NCBI GenBank assembly: GCA_963605745.1
Contig: CAVCWT010000028.1
Coordinates: 1 to 36,755, forward strand
Length of the DNA stretch: 36,755 nucleotides
DNA from: CAG-791 sp963605745
Lineage (GTDB): Bacteria > Bacillota > Clostridia > Lachnospirales > Lachnospiraceae
Direction of reading: 5' to 3'
The position numbers were made by a program, and so were the translations under genes. Shown here one piece after another: positions 1 through 6,364 of this stretch; within the stretch, counting starts at the first letter, position 1, and every line of letters starts with the position of its first letter. Below the pieces are notes generated by a model. It did not search any database. It was not told the origin of the DNA and saw nothing but the letters and a program-made list of their open reading frames with translations.

Positions 1-44
1 TTCAACAAATGTTGATTTTCCAAGGTTTTTTGTAATGATACTGA

Positions 45-217
45 ATAAATGTATCGTAACTGTTTAGCGCCCATCTCGATTTTCCTTCGGAAAACCTCGA
101 TGTGGCTGGGCAGAGGAGCTCCGCTCCTTGCCCACCTGTCAATTTCAATCATGAATCCGTCCACAAGTGGCCGATTCATGTTGAAATCGCCAGGTGCTAA
201 ACAGATAAATGTATCGT
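45..217. repeat. Structured MITE-like repeat, copy 1
   Basis: A 13-base direct repeat ATAAATGTATCGT (45-57 and 205-217) brackets about 147 bases. The bracketed part has inverted ends, CTGTTTAGCGCC at 60-71 against GGTGCTAAACAG at 193-204, with one mismatch. Three smaller hairpins lie inside: TTTTCC/GGAAAA near 80-95, TGGGCA..TGCCCA around 106-136, and CATGAATC/GATTCATG around 150-180. No convincing coding sequence fits here. Two blocks of it recur inverted at 4748-4906, so it is a dispersed element. The direct repeats could be a target-site duplication, although 13 bases is long for one. A structured RNA is the alternative. Confidence 0.55.
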
Positions 218-278
218 GAAATCGTTTTACAGAGCTTAAACGAAAAAGCTGAGCGGAACCTTAACGGCACAGAGATTG

Positions 279-371
279 ACGGCAAGTCTTTTCCTGCAGG
301 AAACTGTAGTGAGAGACTTGTCGTTTGTTTTTGGGCAAAAAACGACATCAGCGGAATGCAGAGCATTCGCA
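279..371 (+). promoter_or_regulatory. Hairpin-rich leader upstream of oadB
   Basis: Arm ACGGCAAGTCT (279-289) pairs with AGACTTGTCGT (314-324) and is followed by a T-rich stretch. The second arm also overlaps another hairpin in which GTCGTTT.. (320 onward) pairs with AAAAAACGAC (about 338-347). The two folds are therefore mutually exclusive. A third small hairpin, GAATGC/GCATTC, sits near 355-370. The arrangement resembles an attenuator or a processing site ahead of oadB. No known riboswitch class was recognised. Confidence 0.35.
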
Positions 372-428
372 GCCGGTCTCTGAAGGATGACAGAGATGGT
401 AACAATAAAGACAAAAAGGAGGCCAAGG

Positions 429-1568
429 ATGCAGCAATGGATGGATTTATTCGGGAATGTCACAAACCTGACGTGGCAGATGGCAGCCATGTGGGGAATC
501 GGCGGAATTCTTATTTGGCTGGGAATTAAGAGGCAGATGGAGCCGACGCTTCTGGTACCAATGGGGTTCGGCGCAATCTTTGTCAATCTGCCATTGTCCG
601 GAGCGGTGACGCAGACCATTGACGGAGTGCTGACAGAGGGACCGCTGGACATTCTGTTTCAGGCAGGAATTTCGAATGAGCTGTTCCTGTTCCTTTTGTT
701 CATCGGAATTGGCGCGATGATCGATTTTACACCCCTCCTTGCGAATCCGATGATGATGCTGTTCGGCGCGGCGGCCCAGTTCGGAATTTTCTTTACACTG
801 AGCCTGGCAACGCTATTCGGATTCTCTTTGCAGGATGCGGCATCCGTAGGAATCATCGGTGCGGCCGATGGACCGACCTCCATCTTTGTGGCAGATTATT
901 TTCATTCCCAATATCTGGGAGCCATCATTGTAGCTGCCTATTCATATATGGCACTGGTGCCAATCATTCAGCCGCCGGTGGTCCGGATGCTGACAACTAA
1001 AAAAGAAAGAACCATCCATATGGAGTATCAGGGCGGAACTGTTTCCAAAACGGCAAAGATTCTTTTCCCGATCTGCATTACGATTGTAGCGGGACTGATC
1101 GCACCAAGGAGCGTTGCCCTGGTGGGCTTTTTGATGTTCGGAAACCTTATCCGGGAATGCGGCGTGCTGAATTCGCTGTCGGATACGGCACAGGGGACTA
1201 TGGCGAATCTGGTTACCCTTTTGTTGGGCATCACCGTTGCCTCGCAGATGCGTGCAGAGAACTTCCTGAATATACAGACATTGTTCATTCTGCTGTTGGG
1301 GCTGGCAGCGTTTATTTTTGATACGGCGGGCGGTGTGCTTTTTGCTAAATTACTGAACCTGTTCCTGAAGAAGAAAATCAATCCCATGATCGGCGCCTGC
1401 GGAATTTCGGCCTTCCCGATGTCGGCCAGGGTCATTACCCAGATGGGGCTGCAGGAGGATCCGTCGAACGTACTGATCATGCAGGCAACCAGTGTGAATG
1501 TGTCCGGACAGATTGCATCGGTGATTGCCGGGGGACTGCTGCTGAGCCTGATCCCGCTGGTGGGGTGA
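429..1568 (+). CDS. oadB: Na+-translocating decarboxylase, beta subunit
   Basis: This is the integral membrane subunit of a biotin-dependent decarboxylase sodium pump (oxaloacetate, methylmalonyl-CoA or glutaryl-CoA type). In that family it couples decarboxylation of carboxybiotin to Na+ export. The 379 residues form many hydrophobic segments. They include the family block GAADGPTSIFVAD, whose Asp (about residue 147) matches the conserved Na+/proton-handling Asp of OadB. The ATG at 429 is chosen because AAGGAGG ends six bases before it; an upstream in-frame ATG at 387 has no such site. A gamma-like subunit follows at 1733. The alpha (carboxyltransferase) and biotin subunits are not in the window, so the substrate cannot be told. 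Confidence 0.9.
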   Translation: MQQWMDLFGNVTNLTWQMAAMWGIGGILIWLGIKRQMEPTLLVPMGFGAIFVNLPLSGAVTQTIDGVLTEGPLDILFQAGISNELFLFLLFIGIGAMIDFTPLLANPMMMLFGAAAQFGIFFTLSLATLFGFSLQDAASVGIIGAADGPTSIFVADYFHSQYLGAIIVAAYSYMALVPIIQPPVVRMLTTKKERTIHMEYQGGTVSKTAKILFPICITIVAGLIAPRSVALVGFLMFGNLIRECGVLNSLSDTAQGTMANLVTLLLGITVASQMRAENFLNIQTLFILLLGLAAFIFDTAGGVLFAKLLNLFLKKKINPMIGACGISAFPMSARVITQMGLQEDPSNVLIMQATSVNVSGQIASVIAGGLLLSLIPLVG

Positions 1569-1645
1569 TGGGATATATGGATTTTGGGGATGAGACTCCA
1601 GGGAAAACGCTAATGAAAACGGGTCTCGCTGGTTCCTGCCTGGAA

Positions 1646-1662
1646 GCAGCAAATCCTGCTGC
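1646..1662. other. Small hairpin between oadB and the gamma-like gene
   Basis: GCAGCA (1646-1651) and TGCTGC (1657-1662) form a short stem with a five-base loop. There is no T-run, so it is not an intrinsic terminator. It could be a processing or stability element between the two pump subunits. Confidence 0.25.
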
Positions 1663-1732
1663 AAATTCGTGAGCTCCGCCAGAAGTTAGGGAGAGAAACT
1701 GCGTGTAGTGACAGAGAAGGGAGATATGTGTT

Positions 1733-1855
1733 ATGGCTGTAAATTTTATAGAATCATTGCGGGTTATGGGCTTTGGCATGCTGGGGATCTTTGCTGTGGC
1801 AGCAGTGCTGGTTGTCATCATGAAGGTGTTGACCAAGCTGTTCCCTGCAGAGTAG
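1733..1855 (+). CDS. OadG-like small decarboxylase subunit (40 aa)
   Basis: A 40-residue protein starting MAVNFIESLRVMGFGMLG with one transmembrane helix (about residues 11-32) and a short charged tail ending LFPAE. It starts at an ATG with AGGGAG nine bases upstream and stops with TAG. Its size, single N-terminal helix and place directly after oadB match the small OadG-related (gamma) subunits of sodium-pump decarboxylases, which hold the complex at the membrane. Full-length OadG proteins have a longer cytoplasmic tail that is missing here. The call rests on context and topology, because so short a sequence has no diagnostic residues. Confidence 0.7.
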   Translation: MAVNFIESLRVMGFGMLGIFAVAAVLVVIMKVLTKLFPAE

Positions 1856-1947
1856 ATCATCGGATATTGCCCATCTTTCTTTGTGCCGGCGTGTAGGCAG
1901 TGGTACCGATCATTCGCCGCGCCTTGCGGGTCGCTTTGAAAAATCTC

Positions 1948-1976
1948 TTGCGTATGACACTTTCCTGTGGTAAAGT
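1948..1976 (+). promoter_or_regulatory. Putative promoter of the amino-acid ABC operon
   Basis: TTGCGT (1948-1953) and TAAAGT (1971-1976) are separated by 17 bases. A dyad, CACTTT (1958-1963) with AAAGTG (1972-1977), overlaps the spacer and the -10 and could be an operator. The AGGAGG site of the first gene is about 35 bases downstream. Confidence 0.4.
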
Positions 1977-2021
1977 GCTACCTAGCTAAAACGCAGAGCG
2001 ATCTGCACGAGGAGGACGATT

Positions 2022-2906
2022 ATGAAAAAGAAGGTATTGGCAGCAGTAATGGCCGGAATGATGGCAGCAGGAATGCTGACCGGCTGCGGCGGAGCAGGAG
2101 AGACAACGGAGGCAGCAGCGGAGGCGAGCACCGAGGCCGCGGAGGAAGCGACGACCGAAGCAGCAGAAGAGACAACAGAGGCTGCAGAGGACAGCGATGT
2201 TGCCTATATTCAGGGTAAGGGAACCTTGATCGTCGGCATTACCGATTTCGAGCCAATGGATTACAAGGATGAGAACGGCGAGTGGATCGGCTTTGACGCA
2301 GATATGGCAAAGAAGGTCGCAGAGTCCCTCGGTGTTGACGTTGAATTCGTAGAGATCGACTGGGACAACAAGATCCTGGAGCTCAAGAATAAGAGCATCG
2401 ACGTTGTCTGGAACGGCATGACTCTTACCAATGAGGTAACCTCTTCCATGGAGTGCACCAATGCCTACTGCAACAATGCGCAGGTCGTTGTTTTGCCTGC
2501 AGACAAGGCAGAGGAATATCCGGATGTGGAGAGCATGAAGGCACTGGCCTTTGCAGTAGAGGCAGGCTCTGCCGGAGAAGAGGCAGCCATTGAGAACGAA
2601 TTCGATTACACCGCACTGACCTCTCAGGCAGATACTCTGATGGAAGTGCAGGCAGGAACCTCTGATGCCAGCATCATCGACCTTCTGATGGCAGGTGCCA
2701 TGATCGGCGAAGGAACGGATTACCCGGAACTGACACACACGCTGGAGCTGACAACCGAGGAGTACGGCGTTGGCTGCAGACAGGGATCTGACCTTGCGGC
2801 ATACATCAACGATGAGTTCAAAAAGCTCTATGAGGACGGCACCATGCAGGAGATCGCCGAGCAGTACGGCGTGCAGGATGCACTGGTAGATCAGACGCAG
2901 GAATAA
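2022..2906 (+). CDS. Amino-acid ABC transporter substrate-binding lipoprotein
   Basis: Solute-binding protein of the polar amino-acid importer family (SBP_bac_3), 294 residues. The N-terminus MKKKVLAAVMAGMMAAGML leads to a lipobox LTGC, so Cys22 should be lipidated and anchored outside the membrane. Residues 23-60 are a low-complexity Ala/Glu/Thr linker that spaces the domain from the surface. The remainder has the family pattern GTLIVGITDFEPMDYKDENG near the start of the domain, then DADMAKKVAESLGVDVEFVEIDW. AGGAGG lies six bases before the ATG. Permease and ATPase genes follow. The ligand (Gln, Cys, His or similar) cannot be assigned. Confidence 0.9.
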   Translation: MKKKVLAAVMAGMMAAGMLTGCGGAGETTEAAAEASTEAAEEATTEAAEETTEAAEDSDVAYIQGKGTLIVGITDFEPMDYKDENGEWIGFDADMAKKVAESLGVDVEFVEIDWDNKILELKNKSIDVVWNGMTLTNEVTSSMECTNAYCNNAQVVVLPADKAEEYPDVESMKALAFAVEAGSAGEEAAIENEFDYTALTSQADTLMEVQAGTSDASIIDLLMAGAMIGEGTDYPELTHTLELTTEEYGVGCRQGSDLAAYINDEFKKLYEDGTMQEIAEQYGVQDALVDQTQE

Positions 2907-3055
2907 AACGCTGCACGAGTGTAAATGTAAGAAGCGCATTGTGTGAGCAGAGACAGACACATCGGAAAATGCCGGTATCGGGTGTTGGGTTTTCATGAAC
3001 CAGCATAAAAGGATGAAAATTTATAAGCCGGCAGGTGAACAGGTGGAGAATACAG

Positions 3056-3086
3056 AGCAAGACCGGATATCATGTCCGGCCTTGCT
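3056..3086 (+). other. Intercistronic hairpin after the binding-protein gene
   Basis: AGCAAG-A-CCGGA pairs with TCCGG-C-CTTGCT around a seven-base loop, 150 bases past the lipoprotein stop and 60 bases before the permease start. The following TTGCGTTT is a poor U-tract. It probably acts as a partial terminator or 3' stabiliser that keeps binding-protein mRNA above transporter mRNA, as is common in such operons. That role is inferred. Confidence 0.5.
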
Positions 3087-3147
3087 TTGCGTTTGAGATT
3101 TTTGCAGAAAGCATACATTCAGGAAAAGAGATCGGAGGACAACCGGG

Positions 3148-3804
3148 ATGTTTTGGGAAGTGACATTATCATTATTGGAAGGCTTTGGCGGGACATTAAA
3201 GCTCTTTGTTCTGACGCTGCTGTTCTCCCTGCCGCTCGGCTTGTTCATCAGCCTGGGCTCCATGAGCAAGATCAAGGTCGTGCAGTATCCGATTAAATTC
3301 ATCATCTGGGTGATCCGCGGAACACCGCTTTTGCTCCAGCTCCTGGTGATTTACTACGGCCCTGGCATTGTGCTGGGCAACAACTGGTGGGGGTCCGGAA
3401 CCGGTGGCAGATTCCTTGCCGCATTGGTTGCCTTTGTGATCAACTACGCATGTTATTTTTCGGAGATCTATCGCGGCGGCATCCAGTCGATCCCGGTGGG
3501 GCAGTTCGAGGCCGGTCAGGTCCTGGGACTGACCAAGGGACAGATTTTCCGGAAGGTCATCCTGCTGCAGGTGATCAAACGGGTTGTTCCGCCGATGGCA
3601 AACGAGATCATTACGCTGGTAAAGGATACCTCTCTTGCCCGCGTCATTGCAGTCTATGAGATCATCTGGAACGGACAGTCCTTTATTAAGAGTGCCGGCA
3701 TCATCTGGCCGCTGTTCTACACGGGAGTATTCTATCTGGTGTTCTCGGGACTTTTGACCATTCTGTTCGATCGAATCGAGAAGAAACTGGACTTTTTCCG
3801 GTAA
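3148..3804 (+). CDS. Amino-acid ABC transporter permease
   Basis: Membrane subunit of the HisM/GlnP family, 218 residues, about five transmembrane helices. The permease region (near residues 12-210) contains the typical IRGTPLLLQLLVIYYG block and the EAA-type coupling loop GQFEAGQVLGLTKGQIFRKVILLQ, which docks on the ATPase. GGAGG is about ten bases before the ATG. Only one permease gene is present, so the channel is probably a homodimer. It lies between the lipoprotein and the ATPase of the same importer. Confidence 0.93.
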   Translation: MFWEVTLSLLEGFGGTLKLFVLTLLFSLPLGLFISLGSMSKIKVVQYPIKFIIWVIRGTPLLLQLLVIYYGPGIVLGNNWWGSGTGGRFLAALVAFVINYACYFSEIYRGGIQSIPVGQFEAGQVLGLTKGQIFRKVILLQVIKRVVPPMANEIITLVKDTSLARVIAVYEIIWNGQSFIKSAGIIWPLFYTGVFYLVFSGLLTILFDRIEKKLDFFR

Positions 3805-3904
3805 GAGGCGTGCCGGGCACAATAACGATTCTGCAGACCATTGCGGCGTTTTCGATCTTTCGAAATCCGCTGACTGCAGCTGAATCATTAAGCGAGGAAT
3901 GACA

Positions 3905-4678
3905 ATGTCAATTCTGGAAGTTGAGCATTTACAAAAACAGTTCGGGAATACCGAGGTATTAAAGGATATTTCCTTTACGATGGAGGAAGGGACCGCCCTC
4001 TCCATCATTGGTTCCTCCGGTTCCGGCAAAACAACGCTCCTTCGGTGCCTTAATTTTCTGGAGACACCGAATGCAGGAACCATCAAGGTGAAGGGTGAGA
4101 CGTTGTTTGATGCAGATCTGCATGAAAAGGTAAGCGATGAGCAGATCCGCATGAAACGTCTGCATTTTGGAATGGTATTCCAGTCCTTTAACCTGTTCCC
4201 GCAGTACACGGCGCTGGAGAATATCATGCTGGCTCCAAGGCTGTTGTCCAAGGAGCAAAAGGAGGCAGGAGAATCCGAGGAGCAGATTCGGGAAAGGGCG
4301 GCGGAGCTCCTTTCGCAGATGGGTTTGTCCAATCGCATGGACAATTATCCGCATCAGCTCTCCGGAGGTCAGCAGCAGCGCGTAGCCATTGCAAGAGCAC
4401 TGGCTCTGCAACCGGACATTCTGTGTTTTGACGAGCCGACATCCGCCCTGGATCCGGAGCTGACGGGCGAGGTGCTGAAGGTCATCCGGGGGCTGGCGGA
4501 TCAGAAGACGACGATGATCATCGTGACCCATGAGATGGAATTTGCAAGAGACGTATCGGATCATGTTATCTTCATGGACGATGGACGGATTGCAGAGCAG
4601 GGTGCGCCAAAGGACCTCTTTGAGAATCCGAAGGAGGAGAGAACCCGGCAGTTCCTGGCTCGTTATCAGGAGCGGTAA
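3905..4678 (+). CDS. Amino-acid ABC transporter ATP-binding protein
   Basis: Cytoplasmic ATPase of the GlnQ/HisP family, 257 residues. Walker A GSSGSGKTT at 36-44, Q-loop in VFQSFNLFP, signature LSGGQQQR from 152, Walker B ending in catalytic Glu177 (CFDEPTSALD) and the H-loop His in IIVTHEME are all intact. The ATG at 3905 is preferred over 3899 because GAGGA touches 3899 directly but sits six bases before 3905. It completes the importer with 2022 and 3148, about 100 bases after the permease gene. Confidence 0.93.
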   Translation: MSILEVEHLQKQFGNTEVLKDISFTMEEGTALSIIGSSGSGKTTLLRCLNFLETPNAGTIKVKGETLFDADLHEKVSDEQIRMKRLHFGMVFQSFNLFPQYTALENIMLAPRLLSKEQKEAGESEEQIRERAAELLSQMGLSNRMDNYPHQLSGGQQQRVAIARALALQPDILCFDEPTSALDPELTGEVLKVIRGLADQKTTMIIVTHEMEFARDVSDHVIFMDDGRIAEQGAPKDLFENPKEERTRQFLARYQER

Positions 4679-4747
4679 TCTCTCGCTTTCCACGCCGGCA
4701 ATCAGAGGGCAGTCGGACATTCTGACGTTGCCCTGCCTCTGGTCAGT

Positions 4748-4906
4748 CACATCGAGGTTTTCCGAATGCAGTTTCTTCGAAGCAAGGAGTCTATTGTCGA
4801 CTGTGTCAGCAATCACTCCAAACAAGAAGAAATTGCCACAAGGCATTTTCGAGTTGTGGCATCAGCCATTTTCGAGTTCCAAAATCGAGATGCGGGCGCT
4901 AAATAG
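4748..4906 (-). repeat. Dispersed repeat, copy 2 (inverted)
   Basis: CACATCGAGGTTTTCCGAA (4748-4766) is the exact complement of 86-104. AAAATCGAGAT and GGGCGCTAAA (4881-4903, with a two-base insertion) are the complement of 63-83. Order and orientation agree, so this is a second copy on the other strand. Here the two blocks are separated by about 114 extra bases, which hold a direct repeat CATTTTCGAGTT (4844-4855, 4867-4878) and a stem TGCCACAA/TTGTGGCA. The opposite inverted end and flanking direct repeats are not visible. A further hairpin, CAGAGGGCA..TGCCCTGCCTCTG (about 4704-4740), lies beside it. The 419-base gap 4679-5097 holds no gene. Confidence 0.6.
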
Positions 4907-4987
4907 TTGCAGTTATTTTATAAACATGGTACCGGTGTGCAGACAGGAGCGCGTGAACTGCAGATCTGTATCGACTCGTTCACAAAT

Positions 4988-5019
4988 CGTGTTCGCAGGA
5001 ACACGAAATGGGGTATACT
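4988..5019 (+). promoter_or_regulatory. Putative glucokinase promoter with dyad operator
   Basis: A near-consensus -10 TATACT (5014-5019) is 16 bases after a weak -35 TTCGCA (4992-4997). A perfect inverted repeat CGTGTTC/GAACACG (4988-4994, 4999-5005, loop GCAG) covers the -35. That position suits a repressor site. The start codon is 78 bases downstream. Confidence 0.5.
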
Positions 5020-5097
5020 AAAGACGATACGGATTGCAGGGGTATCTCATAGGTAATCCATTCACAGGATAAATAATACAGGGGGTAACGTACGATT

Positions 5098-6045
5098 ATG
5101 GCAGCGAAATACGCATTCGGAATTGATGTAGGCGGAACAACGATCAAACACGGCTTGTTCGATGCAGAAAAGGAAGAGCTCCTCGAGAGCTGGGAGATTC
5201 CGACAAGGACCGAGGAGAACGGGCGGTTTATTCTGGAGGATATTGCAGCCTCTGTGAAGGCCAAGATGGCAGAAAAGAATCTGGCTGCAGCCGACGTAAA
5301 GGGGCTTGGCATCGGTGTTCCCGGTCCGGTCCTCAACAGTGGCATTGTAAACCAGGCGGTGAATCTGCACTGGGGCGTTATGGATGTCGCAGGAATTCTT
5401 TCAGGACTCCTGGACGGCATGAGTGTCAAGGTTGGAAATGATGCCAATGTAGCGGCTCTTGGCGAGCAGTGGAAGGGCGGCGGACAGGGCTATGAGAATA
5501 TTGTCATGGTGACGCTCGGAACCGGTGTCGGCGGCGGCATCATTCTGGATGGCAAGATCCTTCCCGGCTCCCACGGTGCCGGCGGCGAGATCGGCCATAT
5601 CAAGGTAGAGGATCACGAGACGGATGCCTGCAACTGCGGCAAATGCGGTTGCCTTGAGCAGTACGCATCCGCCAGTGGCATCGTTCGCGTGACAAAGAAG
5701 TCATTTGCAAAGAACAAAAAAGCGACCGTACTCAAGGATGATGACAAGCTTACGGCTAAGAAGATTTTTGACGCAGCGAAAAACGGCGATGAGTATGCAT
5801 TGGCCATTGTTGATGGCTTTGGCAAGAAGCTGGGTGAGGCTCTGGCACAGATCGCAGCGGTGGTTGATCCGGAGGCTGTTGTTATCGGCGGCGGTGTCTC
5901 GAGAGCCGGAGAGATCATTCTGAATGTCACGGAAAAATACTACACGCCGGCAGCCTTCCATGCATGCCGCACCACGGTGTTCAAGCTGGCAGAGCTGGGA
6001 AATGATGCGGGAATGTACGGCGCCGTGCGAATGATCCTGCAGTGA
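5098..6045 (+). CDS. glcK: ROK-family glucokinase
   Basis: Cytoplasmic sugar kinase that phosphorylates free glucose with ATP to glucose 6-phosphate. The 315 residues show the phosphate-binding IDVGGTTIKHG at 9-19, catalytic Asp115 in VGNDANVAALGE, the LGTGVGGG loop, and the ROK zinc signature CxCGxxGCxE (Cys180, Cys183, Cys185 region, with Glu187). A free-sugar kinase fits the non-PTS glycoside locus at 19-30 kb, whose enzymes would release glucose inside the cell. The Shine-Dalgarno GGGGG is about twelve bases from the ATG, rather far, but no better start exists. Other hexoses are possible substrates. Confidence 0.9.
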   Translation: MAAKYAFGIDVGGTTIKHGLFDAEKEELLESWEIPTRTEENGRFILEDIAASVKAKMAEKNLAAADVKGLGIGVPGPVLNSGIVNQAVNLHWGVMDVAGILSGLLDGMSVKVGNDANVAALGEQWKGGGQGYENIVMVTLGTGVGGGIILDGKILPGSHGAGGEIGHIKVEDHETDACNCGKCGCLEQYASASGIVRVTKKSFAKNKKATVLKDDDKLTAKKIFDAAKNGDEYALAIVDGFGKKLGEALAQIAAVVDPEAVVIGGGVSRAGEIILNVTEKYYTPAAFHACRTTVFKLAELGNDAGMYGAVRMILQ

Positions 6046-6153
6046 TCTAGGAAAATGCCAAAGGTCCTGCGAGCGGGATCGATATCGGAATTCGTCACTT
6101 ACCCATTGATGGCAGGCGTGCGAATGATTAATACAGTGACGACAATAGCATGG

Positions 6154-6188
6154 AGGGAACCGGGCAGGGGATTGCCCGGTTCCCTTTT
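6154..6188 (+). terminator. Intrinsic terminator after glcK
   Basis: AGGGAACCGGGCA pairs with TGCCCGGTTCCCT around a short AGGGGAT loop and is followed by TTTT. It lies about 110 bases past the glucokinase stop and separates it from the asparagine synthase gene. Confidence 0.85.
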
Positions 6189-6282
6189 CTGGTTTATGCT
6201 TGTGAAACAAAATCGATCTGTTGTCGGCGCCTGTGCGAGAAGACATGGCCGATATAGCATCTGGTAACTTCAAGATAAATCG

Positions 6283-6320
6283 TCCGCTTGCGGCCGGCCA
6301 CAGAATGGCAGCAAGGCGGA
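6283..6320 (+). other. Hairpin in the asnB 5' region
   Basis: TCCGCTTGC (6283-6291) pairs with GCAAGGCGGA (6311-6320) with one bulge. It lies 45 bases upstream of the asnB start, in the 176 bases between the terminator and the gene. No clear promoter or known riboswitch was recognised in this stretch. Confidence 0.3.
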
Positions 6321-6364
6321 TGTGGGATCGATAAAGCGTAGAGCGGCGTAAGAGGTAAGACAGC

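Noticed and set aside
387..428. Extended N-terminus for oadB
   Set aside because: The ATG at 429 has AAGGAGG at ideal spacing; the upstream ATG has none. Similar longer readings at 13132, 14970, 16980, 19324, 24120 and 33276 were dropped for the same reason.
5098..6045. ROK repressor instead of kinase
   Set aside because: The protein lacks an N-terminal helix-turn-helix and starts directly with the phosphate-binding DVGGTT motif.
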